Shown here one piece after another: positions 13,143 to 20,773 of a stretch of 20,829 nt of DNA; position 1 is the first letter of the stretch, and the number at the start of each line of letters is the position of its first letter. The notes beneath the pieces were generated by a model that worked only from the letters and a program-made list of their open reading frames with translations, did no database searches and was not told the DNA's origin. The translations under genes and the position numbers were made by a program. Source of the stretch: an uncultured Alphaproteobacteria bacterium (GTDB taxonomy: Bacteria; Pseudomonadota; Alphaproteobacteria; Caulobacterales; Caulobacteraceae); NCBI GenBank assembly GCA_937920085.1, contig CALETE010000047.1, positions 1-20,829 of the forward strand, given 5' to 3'.

Positions 13143-16100
13143 CTATTGGAATGCGTTTGGCCAGCCTCCGTTCAACTCAATAGCCGCGTCTATATCCGAC
13201 ATAAGTCTGATTGTTTCAGAAAGGGCGGTTATAACCTTTAAGTAGTGCAATATGTCATCGTCAGTCAGTGCACGCCCAGCTTTTCGCCGATCATCTAACC
13301 ATTTCTTACAAACTTGGTAACCGCCAATTCTAAAACACCATACTAACTCGCTAACGCCTATGAATCCAATGCTTTGCTCGTTATTGATCCAAACGGTGCC
13401 ATTAGACCACGAAACTTTGTCGACGTAAGAATTCCTCGGTCCACTAAACCTTGCGATAGGGGTCTGAAGTTGGGGTGCCTCGAGCAGATGTAATGACACT
13501 AATTCTGAACCAAGCCGCGCAAGATCACGAAATAGCTCTCTTCTTGCCGTTATAGGTATTCGCGGGAAATCTGTTCTTAGAAATTCGGCATAGCGCATGC
13601 GGTATGCCGGACTATGGATTACGGCATATGCATGGTTAAAAATATCCTCAGGGGAGATTCCAGCAGGCAAAGTCCCTGGCCCAGATTCGCCAGATTGGAA
13701 TACACCCTTAAGTTTCTTTATATATGCCGGCGATATATTTGCTGCAGGTTTAGTTTCCAAGACTAGGCAATCTTCCTCATTTCCTGGCTGCAGATATAAA
13801 GGGAAGGCGTAATTAGATTCCTTGAGTGATACAAAGTGGTGACCCATCATCACCCGCGTACAGAATATATGTGAAAAGTCTCCTGTCTCGACACTTCGTG
13901 TTGTAGCAATTGCGATGCTAGCCTTATAGCCAAGATGCTTCATGACATTATTCTGATCTGCAGTTAAAAAGCCCCTGGAATAGGCGACTAATCGTGTATC
14001 AAACGGACGATAGTTGATCGACTTAATGAACGAGCTAGCCGGCTTTCCTAAAACATGCTTTCGCCGCTTAGACAGGATATATCCACCTGCATCCTTGATT
14101 GAGAATCTTGCTGCAACGCTTGAGTCCGAATTATTCGGGTCGCAAAAAAAATCGAGCTTGTCCCTTAATGCTTCTCTATCAAACCCTATCGCAAAATCAT
14201 CCCTACCGCTTACCACTCCAAGTGCATTTAGCGGCATAACTTCTGCTAGAGACATTAGCCCATACCATTCCGCGTCATGATTAGATTCTGACGGCGAGAG
14301 CAGCAAGTAAGGGCGACGCGCTTCAACGTGAGAGAAAGCTGTAGATGCGACTGAACTCCCTAATAGTGAGTTGTATTTACTTCCGCGTGTACCATGCATC
14401 GATGCATGATATGTTTCACTGCTCACCTTATTGCATCCGACTACTCCGACTGTAATCGCAGTTCCTTGCTCGATATCGAAAACATTCTCATCTATATCCT
14501 GCGTTCCTCGAATCTTCTTTTTTGCGCTTCCTCCTAGATCTAACAACCAGAGATGACCGAACGTAGACAGAAGGCTCTCGCGCATTCCTCTGAATGTCGG
14601 GTTTTTTATAAAGCCGTGATTTGTGATGAATCCTAAGATACCAATACCACTGAGACATAGGAGCGATTCTCCAAGACGTGTGAATTTTACATAATCGTCG
14701 TGCAACCACTTAGGTTGTTTTTCGCCCAATGGCTTTCCATCGAAATGAAAATAGCGGTCCAGCAGTTCTCCTGCGTATGTTAGCTCCCCATCTTCTTTCC
14801 GTGTTGGGTTAGATGAATGACCCGAATAAGGCGGGTTTCCAACTATGACTGTAAACCTATTATGGTTTTTAACTTCGTTTACCTGCCTTGCCTCAATAGC
14901 TAATGCGGGGATATCAAAGTTGAGTCTTTCCTTGAAATCCTTCTTTGGCTCTAGGGCGTTAGTTAAGTAAATTCTGGCACGCTCCTCGGTCGCGAACTGA
15001 TACCCAGTTTCGGCTAGCTTCAGCCCCACTTTCATGTGAGCGATCACGTACGGAGCCATCATGATTTCGTATGCGTGCAGGCGCTTAAGGAGATACTCCG
15101 GAACATACTCATTCCACGCCTTCAGGACTTCTTCTCGCTTAGAGTGCTGATCGTGTTCGTAGGCGCCTTTTTTGAGCTTTGCCCATGCCTTGGCTTTAAC
15201 CGTCTTCTCGATGACATTGATGACCTCGACCAGGAATGTCGCCGTTCCAGTGGCAGGGTCTAAGATCTGAACAAATGGCTCTGTTTCCTTGATCGTCTTC
15301 TTTTCTCCCGGGGTGTCCGTCAGGGGCGGAAGTTTTATCGCCGGGTTGCGCTTGATCATCTCGCCCCAGGTAGTCGTGTCGGCGAGACCGTCTTCCAGGC
15401 CGAACTCCTTTCGCAAGAGTTCGTCTACCGAGCGCACGATATAGCTCACTACAGGGCGAGGGGTATAGAAGGCGCCACGTTTCACTCGCTCATCCTTGTT
15501 ATAGATCTTGAGGAACGTCTCGTAGAAGTGGATGACCGGATCTTCGTCCTGAGTAAGGTTGCCAAAGTCCCTGAGTATGTTCGGCAGATCGGTGCTTTCG
15601 GCACGGAGAAGGTCGATGACGTCCTGTACGCCTAGATCATCGAAATCGATACCCTTCTGACCCCTTCCCCCAGCTTCCAGGAAGGATGATAGGATGTCCT
15701 TAAGGAAAGGGTTAGTGCTCGGAACCATCTCCAGGACAGAGGTGCTTGTAAGGTCTTTCACTCCAGCCTGGTTGACCTTCGTGATTGCTGCCGTAAGCAA
15801 GCCGTAGGTGATAGTCTGAGCATAGCAGTCAGTGAACGCCTCTTCAGTGAGGTCATGGATGAGTGCATCCTTGAATCCGGCATGCAGCGTCTTCAGCGGT
15901 CCGTTAGCGGACTCCTTCTTGATCAGGGAGAGGGCTTCTTTATTGATGCGCATGGCCAGCGCGGCCAATGCCTGGGCCAGCTCCTCTGAGCGTCGGATAT
16001 TCTGCCTGACTCCTGTCCTGAAGGCAGCCGTCCAAGACTTCCTCCAGGCTTCTACGTCACTGACATCATCCGGGAACCGTAGGTTCTCATGGAGAACTTC

Positions 16101-16592
16101 GTCCAAATGATCCATCTTGAGAGGGGTGTCTCCGCCATCCCATGCGAGCACCTTCAGGACATGCCGATTGTCTGGTTCTTTACGAAAGTGGGCGAAGCTG
16201 ATCTCGCGAGATGCATCTTTCTCTTCGCCGACAGCCGAGATGAAGATGAGGTCTTCCACATCCCAGGCTAACTGGTCTGCCGCAGTAGCGTTAGCCCGTC
16301 GCTTCAGGGCAAGTGTCCTTAGAATTCGCTTCAAGACCGACACCGGCATCTTCTTCCCTTCAAAATCGACGAAGAAGATGCCGAAAGGCTGCTTCTTGTG
16401 CATCTTCTTCAAGCGGTAGACGTGCCTGACCTTCGCGACTTCCTTTTTGTCGAGGCCGAGATCGGCCTCGAGGTCGAACGGGAAGGCTATGTCGTCAATC
16501 TCGCGGCCCTCGACCGGCCAGCCGAGTTCTGTCTCCAGATATTGGAGGAGCTTTTCGAAGTTTTTGACCTGCTGAAGCTTGATGGAGGACAT
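13143..16592 (-). CDS. Large N6-adenine DNA methyltransferase, type ISP-like
   Basis: This 1149-residue protein is first in the operon. Residues 373-386 (GAFYTPRPVVSYIV) are the conserved lead-in of N6-adenine methylases. The SAM-binding motif I is ILDPATGTATF (443-453). The catalytic motif IV is GNPPYSG (585-591). The roughly 550 residues after motif IV should contain the target-recognition domain, as in type ISP (LlaBIII-like) enzymes. Residues 1-180 are an extra N-terminal domain with GIFFVDFEGKKMP (71-83). The E-x-K there could belong to a PD-(D/E)xK fold, but I cannot establish this. No helicase motifs are present, unlike true type ISP enzymes; the separate PLD-helicase downstream may supply that function. 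From about 14950 to the 3' end the DNA is visibly more AT-rich than the 5' part (hand-counted lines 38-50% versus 55% G+C). The ATG at 16592 has no strong ribosome site and sits within a CCTAGG-containing hairpin. Confidence 0.9.
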   Translation of the reverse strand: MSSIKLQQVKNFEKLLQYLETELGWPVEGREIDDIAFPFDLEADLGLDKKEVAKVRHVYRLKKMHKKQPFGIFFVDFEGKKMPVSVLKRILRTLALKRRANATAADQLAWDVEDLIFISAVGEEKDASREISFAHFRKEPDNRHVLKVLAWDGGDTPLKMDHLDEVLHENLRFPDDVSDVEAWRKSWTAAFRTGVRQNIRRSEELAQALAALAMRINKEALSLIKKESANGPLKTLHAGFKDALIHDLTEEAFTDCYAQTITYGLLTAAITKVNQAGVKDLTSTSVLEMVPSTNPFLKDILSSFLEAGGRGQKGIDFDDLGVQDVIDLLRAESTDLPNILRDFGNLTQDEDPVIHFYETFLKIYNKDERVKRGAFYTPRPVVSYIVRSVDELLRKEFGLEDGLADTTTWGEMIKRNPAIKLPPLTDTPGEKKTIKETEPFVQILDPATGTATFLVEVINVIEKTVKAKAWAKLKKGAYEHDQHSKREEVLKAWNEYVPEYLLKRLHAYEIMMAPYVIAHMKVGLKLAETGYQFATEERARIYLTNALEPKKDFKERLNFDIPALAIEARQVNEVKNHNRFTVIVGNPPYSGHSSNPTRKEDGELTYAGELLDRYFHFDGKPLGEKQPKWLHDDYVKFTRLGESLLCLSGIGILGFITNHGFIKNPTFRGMRESLLSTFGHLWLLDLGGSAKKKIRGTQDIDENVFDIEQGTAITVGVVGCNKVSSETYHASMHGTRGSKYNSLLGSSVASTAFSHVEARRPYLLLSPSESNHDAEWYGLMSLAEVMPLNALGVVSGRDDFAIGFDREALRDKLDFFCDPNNSDSSVAARFSIKDAGGYILSKRRKHVLGKPASSFIKSINYRPFDTRLVAYSRGFLTADQNNVMKHLGYKASIAIATTRSVETGDFSHIFCTRVMMGHHFVSLKESNYAFPLYLQPGNEEDCLVLETKPAANISPAYIKKLKGVFQSGESGPGTLPAGISPEDIFNHAYAVIHSPAYRMRYAEFLRTDFPRIPITARRELFRDLARLGSELVSLHLLEAPQLQTPIARFSGPRNSYVDKVSWSNGTVWINNEQSIGFIGVSELVWCFRIGGYQVCKKWLDDRRKAGRALTDDDILHYLKVITALSETIRLMSDIDAAIELNGGWPNAFQ

Positions 16593-16593
16593 A

Positions 16594-16659
16594 ACCTAGG
16601 GGTTGGTCCTAGGTACTTCTTTAGGCTACACTAGGCAACTCATTCTACCCGCCCCTAGG
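16594..16659 (-). promoter_or_regulatory. Leader with repeated CCTAGG-like boxes
   Basis: Three exact CCTAGG sites (16595-16600, 16608-16613, 16654-16659) and two partial ones (CTAGGC 16631-16636, TTAGGC 16621-16626) crowd into 66 bases directly before the methyltransferase. ACCTAGG (16594-16600) and CCTAGGT (16608-16614) form a 7-bp hairpin ending one base from the start-codon region, so it could mask translation initiation. The boxes could be operator sites or sites methylated by the operon's own enzyme; neither is shown. Confidence 0.4.
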
Positions 16660-16673
16660 GCCTCTGACTAAAT

Positions 16674-16679
16674 ATTATA
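16674..16679 (-). promoter_or_regulatory. Candidate -10 box of the defence operon
   Basis: On the minus strand this reads TATAAT, immediately after the HNH stop codon and about 80 bases before the methyltransferase ATG. No good -35 hexamer lies 16-18 bases upstream (the position reads AACGCC), so the promoter would be weak or activator-dependent. Confidence 0.35.
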
Positions 16680-16681
16680 CA

Positions 16682-17073
16682 CTAGCCGACCCATGAGGCG
16701 TTCCGCCATTCGATGGCTGATCGCGACGGGAGGAGATCAGTCCACGAAGGGAGGTTAGGAACCCGGGCGCCATGATGCACGTAGTAATGACGGCCGTTGG
16801 AGAACTCCTCCTTGAGGCGCTTGCTGACGAGGAGGCGGTAGTCGGTATCGATGGTCAGGTAGCCAGCATCGAAGAGCGTATAAAAGTCGGAGCGGAGAAG
16901 CAGGCCGTTGCCGACCTCGTGCCCTCCCCCATCCGCGTAGGGCCTGATGTGGGCGGCCTCGAGAACCGGAAGGGTCTTCTCTTCGGTCACGGCGCAGCGA
17001 CGACCATAGCCAGGAGCTACTCGCGAAAACCAGGCGCCTCGATGGCGCTCTTCCAATCGTGGATGTCGGACAT
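16682..17073 (-). pseudogene. HNH endonuclease (HNH_2-type), apparently frameshifted
   Basis: The recognisable HNH core is CAVTEEKTLPVLEAAHIRPY, followed by NGLLLRSDFYTLFDAGYLTI and then SKRLKEEFSNGRHYY, a typical HNH_2 (PF13391-like) series with the AAHI and NGLLL motifs intact. This frame has only a TTG (17056) for a start. Another frame begins with ATG at 17073, 6 bases after the previous gene's stop, and reads MSDIHDWKSAIEAPGF before a TAG at 17017-17019. Adding one T to the TTTT run (minus strand, 17026-17029) joins the two into a continuous reading frame of about 130 residues, GFSRVAPGYGRRCAVTE. I infer a one-base deletion, a sequencing error or, less likely, programmed slippage. Family members are often longer at the N-terminus, so it may also be truncated. 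Confidence 0.7.
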
Positions 17074-17079
17074 AAATTT

Positions 17080-17541
17080 TTAAGCAACAATGAGGCCGGA
17101 CTCTGTCCGGACATGCTTAACTTCGTTGATGATGACTTCGCCACCGATGGCGACCGCTGTCTCACAGATCTTCAGCAACCGCTCGTGCGAGATGACCGTC
17201 GACCACGCCTCATAGATAGGGCCGCACTCATCAAAACAACAAAGGATGCCTTCCGCCGGCTCATCGACTGTTTCGTAAGGCCCATCAAGGCGCGGAGGCT
17301 GAGACCAATTCGCGACGTAATACTTACCTGCTACCGTATTAACCGATGAATGTGTTTCTCCGTATTCTCCCTCGAATCGAACATAGAAGGCCGAGTCGGC
17401 AATCACAACATGCTCTCGCGCAACCTCGTGGAGTTCGTCATCATCTTCGGGCAGGACGACATCTGGATTCAACTCCCTCACCCCATCCCAGAACGCGATA
17501 TCCGATTTGATTTCGTTCCAATTGTGAGGGAGATCGCTCAT
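17080..17541 (-). CDS. Unknown acidic protein
   Basis: This 153-residue protein (ATG at 17541) has an acidic N-terminal third (LPEDDDELHEV) and pairs of aromatic and cysteine residues (GILCCFDECG). It has no signal peptide, membrane helix or motif I recognise. It ends 6 bases before the ATG of the broken HNH gene, so the two were probably co-transcribed. A small acidic protein next to a nuclease could be an inhibitor or partner of it, but that is only a guess from position. Confidence 0.6.
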   Translation of the reverse strand: MSDLPHNWNEIKSDIAFWDGVRELNPDVVLPEDDDELHEVAREHVVIADSAFYVRFEGEYGETHSSVNTVAGKYYVANWSQPPRLDGPYETVDEPAEGILCCFDECGPIYEAWSTVISHERLLKICETAVAIGGEVIINEVKHVRTESGLIVA

Positions 17542-17591
17542 TTCCCATTACCGCACGGCTGGAACGACATTACGACTGCTAAAGACAACCC

Positions 17592-18353
17592 TCAGGGCTC
17601 GTTGATGTATAGGCAAGGCGCCTGCAGGCTGACCTTGGTGTAGGCGGTGACGTCGCCCAGGAGATACTTCTGGCGGATGGCCTCCGGCGCAGGCTTACCG
17701 ACGAATTCGATACGACCCTTGGCATCTTCAGGGACAAGGTCCGTGCGGTTCGGATACGGGGTCGTTAACGCCGGTAGCCACTTCTCCGGCTCATAGACCT
17801 CGCGGACCACGCCCTCGTAGACGGCAAAGACATACTTCATCTTGGAGGCGCGCTCCGCACTCAGCACCCAGACGCCACGGGTGATGTCGTAAAGCTCCGC
17901 CGACGGTATGCCGTGACGATAGAGCTGGTTAATCCGAATCAGGATGACCGGATCGGTGATCTTAACGGGCTTAGCCGCATAATAGCCTTCGAGCTCCGAT
18001 AGCCCCTTACGACCGAAGCGGAGACTGTCCTTGCCGACGACACGATTCGTCAGGTTCCCGAGCCCGAGCAGACCAATAGCGGCAGACTCGATATTATAGG
18101 CCTCCTGCTCCGTGCGAAGACCGTGCGCCAGCATCTCGATGCGAGGCTCCAAGCCGGCAGCGAAGATTTCCCGGATGCGCTGCACCTTCGGGTGGTCGTC
18201 ATCTTCGAACAGGTGGTGTAGGCACCGGTCATCCTTACCCTTACCGATGTAGAACACCTTCCCATCCCGCGGGTCCACATACAGATAGACGTAATACCCC
18301 AACCTCTCGGCCATACCGGGCTTCAGGGATCGGAGATGAGGGGGAGGCTTCAT
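17592..18353 (-). CDS. GIY-YIG nuclease-like protein
   Basis: This protein is about 253 residues. The GIY-YIG signature is YYVYLYVDP (20-28) followed by VFYIGKGKDDRCLHH (33-47) with the conserved Arg. A Glu-rich helix (TEQEAYNIESAAIGLL) could carry the metal-binding Glu, followed by GLGNLTN. The layout resembles the LEM-3-like GIY-YIG proteins found in bacteria. The C-terminal half (DITRGVWVLSAERASKMKYV, then FVGKPAPEAIRQKYLLGDV) looks like a separate ligand-binding beta-rich domain. The start is uncertain: the ATG at 18353 is used, a TTG at 18377 lies upstream, and the ATG at 18314, just before the domain, is also possible. It is encoded 50 bases upstream of the unknown acidic protein on the same strand. 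The role may be DNA repair or defence; the substrate is unknown. Confidence 0.78.
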   Translation of the reverse strand: MKPPPHLRSLKPGMAERLGYYVYLYVDPRDGKVFYIGKGKDDRCLHHLFEDDDHPKVQRIREIFAAGLEPRIEMLAHGLRTEQEAYNIESAAIGLLGLGNLTNRVVGKDSLRFGRKGLSELEGYYAAKPVKITDPVILIRINQLYRHGIPSAELYDITRGVWVLSAERASKMKYVFAVYEGVVREVYEPEKWLPALTTPYPNRTDLVPEDAKGRIEFVGKPAPEAIRQKYLLGDVTAYTKVSLQAPCLYINEP

Positions 18354-18452
18354 CGGAAAGCGGAGTCGAATTAGCAATAGGACTACTAATTCTAGGACGT
18401 ATTGTAACCTTATTATGCTTTATGCGAGGCAAGCTGGGATTAGATTCCGGCC
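18354..18452. promoter_or_regulatory. Divergent intergenic region, AT-rich
   Basis: This 99-base gap separates the GIY-YIG gene (leftward) from the secreted-protein gene (rightward) and must hold both promoters. The AT-rich core near 18400-18425 offers TATTAT on the plus strand and TACAAT on the minus strand as -10-like boxes, but neither has a convincing -35 hexamer at 16-18 bases. Confidence 0.3.
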
Positions 18453-19355
18453 ATGCCCCGCCTCTTCCCTGCCCTGTTAACGCTTTGCCTTGTAGCTGCT
18501 TCGGCAAAAGCCGGCCTCTCCATCAGCGACGACCCGATCGTCTATGCGATTCGGCCCGCCGTCTCAGCGCGATCAGAAGCCGCTGCTATCGACTTCATCA
18601 ACACTACCGCTGAAGAGGCAAAGATGAAGCAGGCGATGGCTTGTATCGAACGCATGGGGGCGGCCAGCCGGCACGCGGCAAACTTCCTCTACGTCCAAAA
18701 CGACCTTCTGAAGGACCCTCAGGCCAGGCTTCTGGCCTATCGGCTCGCACTGAGTCGCGAGAAACAGGCAGGTAATTGCGCATCACTCAAGGCGCCATCC
18801 ACCTTTGGCTCTGAACTTGGCATGTTCCTTGCGAATAGCATCGCGATCAACATGACGGAAAAAGATAAGCGGGTCGCCGAACGCCGGGTCGAGGAGCAAT
18901 TGAAGTCACAATTCTCCGGCAATCTGGAGCAGCGATTCTCGTTCATTGCCAACATGAAGAACATCGCCGACACCGAGAATGAGATTGCTGGGGTCATCGA
19001 CCCATCCCTCGGTTCCGGAAGCATTTTCACCTCCAAGTCGGCCAAGGTCCGTGATGCGATAGAATCCATCGTCGACGAACAAGAGTCGCGGGCAAAAGAC
19101 TCGTGGAAGCGACTTGGTCGGGAGCAGATTTACTCCCTACTTATCGGCACGAGCAGCAAAGCCGGACAATGGACCTTCCTCGACGGTGAACTCCGCTCCC
19201 TAAAGACCGACTCCGTTTCATTCAAAGGGCACTGCGTCATGACCGAGCTCACCCTAGAACTCGTCGGGCAGACGGCCGGCCCTCGGACCATGAAGATCCG
19301 GGCCGCTTTCACCGTGTTCAAGGATGGCTCTGTTGGCCTCATCGGAACGAACTGA
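18453..19355 (+). CDS. Predicted secreted protein with a shared C-terminal domain
   Basis: This 300-residue protein begins with a signal peptide (MPRLFPALLTLCLVAASAKA; cleavage likely after ASA or AKA), so it is exported. The middle (60-220) is helical and charged, with no motif I know. Residues 227-300 (YSLLIGTSSKAGQWTFLDGE, ending AFTVFKDGSVGLIGTN) align with residues 19-93 of the small protein encoded at 20492-20773: AG-x-W-x-F-x-x-GELR, a later LVG/VVG, then RT, FTV and LIG. The domain therefore recurs in two genes of this window. No Shine-Dalgarno sequence is visible before the ATG. It is transcribed divergently from the GIY-YIG gene and converges on the membrane-protein genes. Function unknown. 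Confidence 0.75.
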   Translation: MPRLFPALLTLCLVAASAKAGLSISDDPIVYAIRPAVSARSEAAAIDFINTTAEEAKMKQAMACIERMGAASRHAANFLYVQNDLLKDPQARLLAYRLALSREKQAGNCASLKAPSTFGSELGMFLANSIAINMTEKDKRVAERRVEEQLKSQFSGNLEQRFSFIANMKNIADTENEIAGVIDPSLGSGSIFTSKSAKVRDAIESIVDEQESRAKDSWKRLGREQIYSLLIGTSSKAGQWTFLDGELRSLKTDSVSFKGHCVMTELTLELVGQTAGPRTMKIRAAFTVFKDGSVGLIGTN

Positions 19356-19412
19356 AACCGGCGAGCTGCTCATAGCGGAGGTCGGCGCAGGACGGCGGCG
19401 GCAGGAAACAAA

Positions 19413-19435
19413 AGGCCAGCCATGATGGCCGGCCT
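19413..19435 (-). terminator. Intrinsic terminator of the right-hand minus-strand genes
   Basis: On the minus strand AGGCC-G-GCC and GGC-T-GGCCT (one C/A mismatch) fold around ATCAT and are followed directly by TTTTGTTT. It lies about 45 bases beyond the stop of the GYF_2 gene. In the plus direction no T-run follows, so it serves the minus-strand group only. A second hairpin, GGACAG/CTGTCC, lies at 19444-19464. Confidence 0.75.
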
Positions 19436-19480
19436 ACTACATCAGGACAGCACGTGGTACTGTCCCTACCTCGAGTCAGT

Positions 19481-20047
19481 TCAGGGCAACGTGCTGGAAT
19501 CGGCGCCGAGGAAGCCGACCTTCACGCCGTTGGCCTTGAGGAAGTTGCCGGCCTTCTGGCTAAGGATCAGGACAAGGAGGTAACTTAGGCACGGGACGAA
19601 CATGCCTAGCGTCCAAAGAATGGCCGGCCCGGCCTCCAGGGCGTCCGCCAGCTTGTATACCTTCATGCACCAGAAGACGAAAAGCGCGATGGCGAAGACA
19701 AAGCCGAAGGCCAGGCAAACTCCGGCACCGATGACGCCAAGCGCATCCTTCGTGTCAGATGATAGGATAATCAGGGCCACATACGTGACGATCGAGAGAA
19801 GCAGGCAGTAATTCATCTCTCGATGATTCGTCGCGACCGCACGGATACGCTCCGCGGAGAGAGACACGGCCTGACTTGCGAGCAAGGGGGCCCCGGCGAG
19901 CACGATGCTCACCGATTTCCATTCGGGCATGCCCTGCGTCCAGGCAAGATCCGTGCCGAGAACCTCCCCCGAAAGGACGGCCGCCCTAAGGGCCTCGGAA
20001 TCATAGGTGCCGATCGTCTGTCCGTTTCGATTGATCTGATAATTCAT
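19481..20047 (-). CDS. GYF_2 (DUF4339) domain membrane protein
   Basis: This 188-residue protein starts with MNYQINRNGQTIGTYDSEAL and LAWTQGMPEWKSV (residues 1-48), the standard GYF_2 pattern of a short beta domain ending in Gly-Met-x-x-Trp. Three or four transmembrane segments follow (about 75-95, 100-128, 138-165). The tail FLKANGVKVGFLGADSS resembles the Gly-rich amphipathic ending of bacterial membrane proteins joined to GYF_2. GYF_2 probably binds proline-rich peptides at the cytoplasmic face, but no bacterial role is established. It is encoded 16 bases after the preceding gene and followed by a terminator. Confidence 0.82.
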   Translation of the reverse strand: MNYQINRNGQTIGTYDSEALRAAVLSGEVLGTDLAWTQGMPEWKSVSIVLAGAPLLASQAVSLSAERIRAVATNHREMNYCLLLSIVTYVALIILSSDTKDALGVIGAGVCLAFGFVFAIALFVFWCMKVYKLADALEAGPAILWTLGMFVPCLSYLLVLILSQKAGNFLKANGVKVGFLGADSSTLP

Positions 20048-20063
20048 GAGGTGTGTGTGGGGG

Positions 20064-20480
20064 TCAGGAGTATTGGTCGGGTTCGAAGGCAGAGGAGAAG
20101 AAGGCGAGGCCGAGAATCGCGCCGGCGAGGAGCGTTTCCGTCGTGGAGATGAACGCCGCGAGGCCTGACTCGACGTTAGGCCCCTGAAGGTTCAGCAGGC
20201 AACCGACCAGCTCCAGGCCGAGATACAGCCAAGCCGCCCACTTCTTGAACATGAACATTCCGGCATAGGATGCCACGAGCAGCCCGATGATCGGGACGGC
20301 CAAGAGGAAGAGGATTACCTCCTTGCCCTCCTCTGCTCCCTCCTGGGCCGCCTTCCAATCGGCGAGCTCCTTGGGCAGCAAGCCGTCGCCAGCCACGTAG
20401 ATCACCGTCCCGATGACGGCCAGGAAGGCCGAAAGCAGGAGGGCAGCCCGGAGGGCCATGCGGGCGGATTGCTGGTTCAT
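20064..20480 (-). CDS. Small membrane protein of unknown function
   Basis: This protein is about 138 residues with three or four hydrophobic helices: RAALLLSAFLAVIGTVIYVA, EVILFLLAVPIIGLLVASYA, KWAAWLYLGLELVGCLL and a final stretch AGAILGLAFFSSAF. The ATG at 20480 gives a natural start; a GTG at 20495 would overlap the upstream stop as GTGA and allow translational coupling. I recognise no family. It sits between the small shared-domain gene and the GYF_2 membrane protein on the same strand, so the three are probably one transcript. Confidence 0.68.
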   Translation of the reverse strand: MNQQSARMALRAALLLSAFLAVIGTVIYVAGDGLLPKELADWKAAQEGAEEGKEVILFLLAVPIIGLLVASYAGMFMFKKWAAWLYLGLELVGCLLNLQGPNVESGLAAFISTTETLLAGAILGLAFFSSAFEPDQYS

Positions 20481-20491
20481 GGAAGTTCGGA

Positions 20492-20773
20492 TCACTTAAC
20501 GCCAATCAGTCGAAGCGTGCCCTTCGAGTTCACCGTGAAAAAAAAAGTGAAATCGAAGGTCCTGCTTTGGAATGTCTTCGAACCAACTACGGCCAAGGAA
20601 ACTGGCACGCTTACTTCGCCTTCACTTGCCACAGGGTTCCCGACGCGAGACTCGCGAAGTTCGCCAAACTCGAACCTCCAACCACCTGCATACCACTTTT
20701 CGTCGACAAGCATGGCATACATATCGCTGCCGGTCTTGCCCTTGAGCTGACGGAGAACAGCCGACTCATGCAT
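20492..20773 (-). CDS. Small protein made of the shared C-terminal domain
   Basis: This 93-residue protein consists mostly of the domain found at the end of the secreted protein at 18453-19355: YAMLV, then AGGWRFEFGELRES, VSLAVVG, RT and FFTVNSKGTLRLIGVK. It lacks a signal peptide. The frame is open upstream only to a TGA at 20807-20809, and another frame there begins with an ATG (20810) that stops after 14 codons at the TGA at 20766-20768, overlapping this start. It could be a full small gene or the surviving 3' end of a longer secreted relative. It is the first visible gene of the right-hand minus-strand group; anything upstream lies beyond the window. Confidence 0.6.
   Translation of the reverse strand: MHESAVLRQLKGKTGSDMYAMLVDEKWYAGGWRFEFGELRESRVGNPVASEGEVSVPVSLAVVGSKTFQSRTFDFTFFFTVNSKGTLRLIGVK

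Noticed and set aside
1796..16592. BREX or DISARM assignment
   Set aside because: I see no PglZ phosphatase, BrxC/BrxL-like or DUF1998 (DrmB-like) protein; methylase plus helicase alone is not enough to name either system.
16682..17541. Toxin-antitoxin pair (acidic protein plus HNH)
   Set aside because: The order and spacing fit, but neither protein resembles a known antitoxin or toxin family and the nuclease frame is broken, so I left it as a possibility only.
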